Positions 61,633 to 64,000 of a stretch of 64,000 bases of DNA are shown here, one piece after another. The notes under the pieces are model-generated. The model ran no database searches. It saw nothing but the letters and a program-made list of their open reading frames with translations, and was not told the DNA's origin. The position numbers and the translations under genes were made by a program. Numbering within the stretch: the first letter of the stretch is position 1; every line of letters starts with the position of its first letter. Origin of the DNA: Sediminibacillus albus (lineage in GTDB: Bacteria; Bacillota; Bacilli; Bacillales; Amphibacillaceae); NCBI RefSeq assembly GCF_900101125.1, contig NZ_FNFL01000002.1, positions 558,001 to 622,000 of the forward strand. Reading direction: 5' to 3'.

Positions 61633-62019
61633 ATGAAGAGCAAATCCATTGTTTTGTATGATAAAGATTGTTATCTGTGCCAGCAGACAAAGAAAATTAT
61701 TCACATCCTTGACTGGTTCAAGGTGTTTGATTGGGTGTCCTTACAGAAATATGAACAAACGAATCTCCTGTCTAACCAGGAAAAAGAAGCAATTAGAGGA
61801 GAAATTCATATTATTATGCCAAATGGCAATCGAATAACCGGGTACCAGGCGGTCAGGTTCATGTTAATTCGTTGTTTACTAACCATGCCGCTCGGAATAT
61901 TAATGTATATTCCTAAGTCGGAAATTATCGGAGAACCTCTATATAAATGGATCGCTAAGAATAGGTACCAGCTTTTTAAAAATAAGTGCACCAATGGAGT
62001 ATGTAAAATACCCCAATAA
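61633..62019 (+). CDS. DCC-family thiol-disulfide oxidoreductase-like protein (DUF393)
   Basis: A 128-residue DUF393 protein. The family's DxxCxxC motif is YDKDCYLCQQ (D10, C13, C16); the usual DGDC is DKDC here. LPLG-like LTMPLGILMYIPKSEIIGEPLYKWIAKNRY (in parts, ~80-110) is the family's C-terminal half. An extra CTNGVC pair (about 119-124) lies at the end. Redox activity is presumed for the family but unproven. AGGGCGGGAAAT is its ribosome region. Divergent from pckA. Confidence 0.82.
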   Translation: MKSKSIVLYDKDCYLCQQTKKIIHILDWFKVFDWVSLQKYEQTNLLSNQEKEAIRGEIHIIMPNGNRITGYQAVRFMLIRCLLTMPLGILMYIPKSEIIGEPLYKWIAKNRYQLFKNKCTNGVCKIPQ

Positions 62020-62046
62020 TTAATACCTTAATACCCCAATAATTAG
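62007..62046 (+). repeat. Short direct repeat
   Basis: AATACCCCAATAATTA occurs twice, 23-24 bases apart, the first copy containing the end and stop of the DCC gene. Probably a local duplication. Confidence 0.6.
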
Positions 62047-62079
62047 AGAGTTAATCCCGACAAAAGTGGTAGTAATTTA

Positions 62080-62108
62080 TTGACAATGGCGGTCTGTTTA
62101 GATACGAT
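62080..62108 (+). promoter_or_regulatory. SigA promoter of metK
   Basis: TTGACA (62080-62085), exactly 17 bases, TACGAT (62103-62108). Transcription would begin near 62115, just before the SAM riboswitch. Confidence 0.8.
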
Positions 62109-62124
62109 GTAATGCGAACGGATA

Positions 62125-62238
62125 CTCTCTTATCCAGAGTCGGCGGAGGGACAGGCCCGAAGAAACCCGGCAACCATCATTTAGATGAAAAGGTGCTAAC
62201 CTGATGCAAGGTTTTTTCCTTGGACGATAAGACGAGAA
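62125..62238 (+). ncRNA. SAM-I riboswitch (S-box)
   Basis: Conserved S-box blocks are present: CTCTTATCCAGAGT at the 5' side, GGCGGAGGGACAGGCCCGAA, then GAAACCCGGCAACC, AGGTGCTAACCTG with GCAAGG, and the closing GATAAGACGAG that pairs with CTCTTATC (P1). SAM binding would favour the terminator downstream and lower SAM synthase production. Confidence 0.97.
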
Positions 62239-62246
62239 AGGCCATT

Positions 62247-62286
62247 TTCCTTTCCTTATCCCATAAAGGAAAGGATTTTTTCTTTT
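62247..62286 (+). terminator. SAM riboswitch terminator
   Basis: TCCTTTCCTT / AAAGGAAAGGA around a short loop followed by TTTTTTCTTTT. The 62287-62454 leader after it shows no further motif. Confidence 0.9.
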
Positions 62287-62454
62287 GTTAGAGCTTATTG
62301 CCTACCTACTATGGTCTTATCAATTTTCCGATTGAATGATAAAAACAGTGATACGAAAAGCATGATTCACCAGCTGAACTATTCTGTAATAACATACCAA
62401 AGGAAAGAGCAGTTCCGTATTATACTTGAAGAAAATGAAGGAGGATTTAGCAGA

Positions 62455-63663
62455 ATGGCTGCAAATCGTCGATTATTCACATCTGAATCGGTTACGGAAG
62501 GACATCCTGATAAAATATGTGACCAGATATCTGATGCTATTTTAGATGAAATATTAAAAAGTGATCCAAACGCCCGTGTTGCCTGTGAGACTACAGTCAC
62601 CACCGGCCTTGTTTTAGTCTCCGGGGAAATTACTACTACTACTTATGTTGATATCCCTAGTATTGTGCGCAAAACCGTTAAAGACATTGGTTATACCCGC
62701 GCGAAGTATGGTTTCGATGCGGAAACATGCGCTGTGCTGACAGCTATTGATGAGCAGTCTCCAGACATTGCTGGCGGTGTGAACCAAGCATTGGAGGCTC
62801 GTGAGGATACAAGTTACGACGATCAAATCGAAGCGATTGGTGCCGGAGACCAGGGGTTGATGTTCGGCTATGCCAACAATGAAACCCCAGAATTAATGCC
62901 GCTTCCAATTTCATTAGCCCATAAAATCAGTAAACGGCTGTCTGATGTCAGGAAAGAGAGTATTCTTCCGTACCTGCGTCCCGATGGAAAAACGCAAGTA
63001 ACGATTGAATATGACGAAAATGATAAACCGGTCAGAGTGGATACAATCGTTATTTCTACCCAACATCACCCGGAAATAGAATTAAAACAAATTCAACAGG
63101 ATTTAAAAGAATTTGTTATAAACCCGATTGTTCCTGAAGAGTTATTGGATGAACAAACCAAGTACTTTATTAATCCTACTGGCCGTTTTGTGATTGGCGG
63201 CCCTCAAGGGGATGCAGGCTTGACTGGCCGTAAAATCATTGTTGATACTTACGGAGGCTATGCGCGCCATGGCGGCGGAGCATTTAGCGGAAAAGACGCA
63301 ACTAAAGTCGATCGTTCCGCAGCTTATGCAGCCCGTTATGTTGCTAAAAATATTGTAGCGGCTCAGTTAGCAGAGTCCTGTGAAGTTCAGCTTGCATACG
63401 CTATTGGGGTAGCAGAACCTGTATCTATTTCTATTAATACGTTTGGAACAGGAAAAGTTACCGAACTGCAATTAGTGGAGGCTGTGAGAGAATTATTTGA
63501 TCTTCGCCCGGCAGGGATTATTAAGATGCTTGATTTAAAACGTCCGATTTATAAAGATACAGCTGCTTATGGCCACTTTGGAAGGACTGACATCGAGTTT
63601 CCTTGGGAAAAAACAGATAAAGTAGACAACCTGAAAAAAATCGCAGAACAGAATAGTAAGTAA
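62455..63663 (+). CDS. metK: S-adenosylmethionine synthetase
   Basis: A 402-residue enzyme making SAM from methionine and ATP. Motifs: [20 protein letters not shown] (about 8-27, two parts), [12 protein letters not shown] (about 121-132) and [19 protein letters not shown] (about 275-293). ATG 62455 has GAAGGAGG just upstream; the frame is open 48 codons further into the riboswitch region but that part lacks support. Divergent from pckA, as in B. subtilis. Confidence 0.96.
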   Translation: MAANRRLFTSESVTEGHPDKICDQISDAILDEILKSDPNARVACETTVTTGLVLVSGEITTTTYVDIPSIVRKTVKDIGYTRAKYGFDAETCAVLTAIDEQSPDIAGGVNQALEAREDTSYDDQIEAIGAGDQGLMFGYANNETPELMPLPISLAHKISKRLSDVRKESILPYLRPDGKTQVTIEYDENDKPVRVDTIVISTQHHPEIELKQIQQDLKEFVINPIVPEELLDEQTKYFINPTGRFVIGGPQGDAGLTGRKIIVDTYGGYARHGGGAFSGKDATKVDRSAAYAARYVAKNIVAAQLAESCEVQLAYAIGVAEPVSISINTFGTGKVTELQLVEAVRELFDLRPAGIIKMLDLKRPIYKDTAAYGHFGRTDIEFPWEKTDKVDNLKKIAEQNSK

Positions 63664-63667
63664 AGAC

Positions 63668-63710
63668 AATGATAGGACTAAGCCTTTGGCTTAGTCCTAT
63701 CATTATTTTT
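63668..63710 (+). terminator. Terminator after metK
   Basis: AATGATAGGACTAAGCC / GGCTTAGTCCTATCATT, perfect 17-base stem with a 3-base loop, then ATTTTT. Confidence 0.92.
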
Positions 63711-63776
63711 CAGCCGGTAAACTCCTATAGGCCTGTCCGGCTGCCCGGTTGTTTTTTTCTTGGCTGTTACTCCACC

Positions 63777-63966
63777 TCCCAGCGATTAGCAGACTTCCTG
63801 CACCTTCGTCCGATAAGTTAACATCATCGCTAGCGCTCTGTGTTTTCTTTATCAAAAAGAAAGAAAGTTCGATCTAACCCCACCACGATGCGCGGCAACG
63901 TCGAACTACCCGCGATGCGCGGGCACAGTCTGTACATCGCCAAACAGGCAGGTTTCGCTTTTCTTT
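63777..63966 (-). repeat. Dispersed repeat A, copy 3 (inverted, long form)
   Basis: Reverse complement of the long form at 47030-47231, including the GCGCATCGCGG palindromic units, TTAGATCGAACTT, GATAAAG, CTTATCGGACGAAGG and AGTCTGCTAATCGCTGGG. It diverges at the right end, where TGCCTGTTTGGCGATG replaces the GGGTAGCAATG of the other copies. The remaining bases to 64000 show no gene. Confidence 0.88.
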
Positions 63967-64000
63967 TAATTTCCGCTCTTTTTTTGTTTTGTTCGCCCGA

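Overview
The window is chromosomal DNA of an endospore-forming Firmicute of the family Bacillaceae. Gene order largely follows the Bacillus subtilis yunB-lytH-yut-hom-thrCB-yut/yum/yui block, then the kapB-patB-yug-pgi block, then the yteA/men block, then the ytk/ytl-pckA-metK block. Many proteins closely resemble their B. subtilis namesakes. The low-to-moderate GC, several Na+/K+ transporters and the dispersed repeats suggest a salt-tolerant relative such as the Virgibacillus/Oceanobacillus group, but the genus is an inference. Sporulation markers (YunB, LytH, YutC, YutH, KapB) support a spore former. I see no phage, complete insertion sequence, CRISPR array, rRNA or tRNA.

Layout. 1-5.2 kb: the 3' end of yunB, a lysine-riboswitch-controlled NhaC-type transporter (probable lysine importer LysW), an SNF-family Na+ symporter with a 35-residue partner, and lytH. 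5.3-10.2 kb: yutC, yutD, two small conserved genes, yutE, yutF, yutG, yutH. 10.3-14.6 kb: a 2-hydroxyacid dehydrogenase and the hom-thrC-thrB operon. 14.7-20 kb: an iron-sulfur/redox group (NifU-like, YuzD, YuzB, DapF, IscA-like, a metallo-hydrolase, ferredoxin-NADP reductase YumC), interrupted by dispersed repeat B. 20-27.4 kb: NDH-2, yuiBCD, bioY, deoD, an orphan ptsH, and the khtTU K+/H+ antiporter. 27.4-37.3 kb: kapB, a structured repeat element, a Cu/Zn superoxide dismutase, patB, yugF, yugI, yuzA, pgi, yugN, yugO, a thioredoxin-like protein, an M42 peptidase. 37.3-49.5 kb: an FMN riboswitch with ribU, then menaquinone genes (menI, menA, menFDHB, menE) split by an FAD oxidoreductase and repeat A. 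49.6-55.9 kb: an SOS-boxed Y-family polymerase, a Ktr/Trk K+ transporter, a Fur-boxed siderophore ATPase and four poorly known small genes. 55.9-64 kb: ytkD, the ytlA-ytlC-ytlD ABC importer, a second copy of repeat B, pckA, a DCC-type thioredoxin-like protein, metK behind a SAM riboswitch, and a third copy of repeat A.

How the genes fit together. Three riboswitches (lysine, FMN, SAM-I) and candidate operators for BirA, LexA, Fur, Rex and CcpN are visible, so much of the window is nutrient- or stress-controlled. The respiratory theme is strong: NDH-2 plus most of menaquinone synthesis, with menC not in the cluster. Potassium handling is also strong: khtTU, yugO and a Ktr/Trk channel.

The least explained features are non-coding. 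Two dispersed repeat families (A, three copies; B, two copies in inverted orientation) and a third structured element near 28.1-28.5 kb have the look of small non-autonomous elements or structured RNAs. One repeat A copy supplies the last codons and stop of a neighbouring gene. I found no convincing new multi-gene system; these elements are the best candidates for something undescribed.
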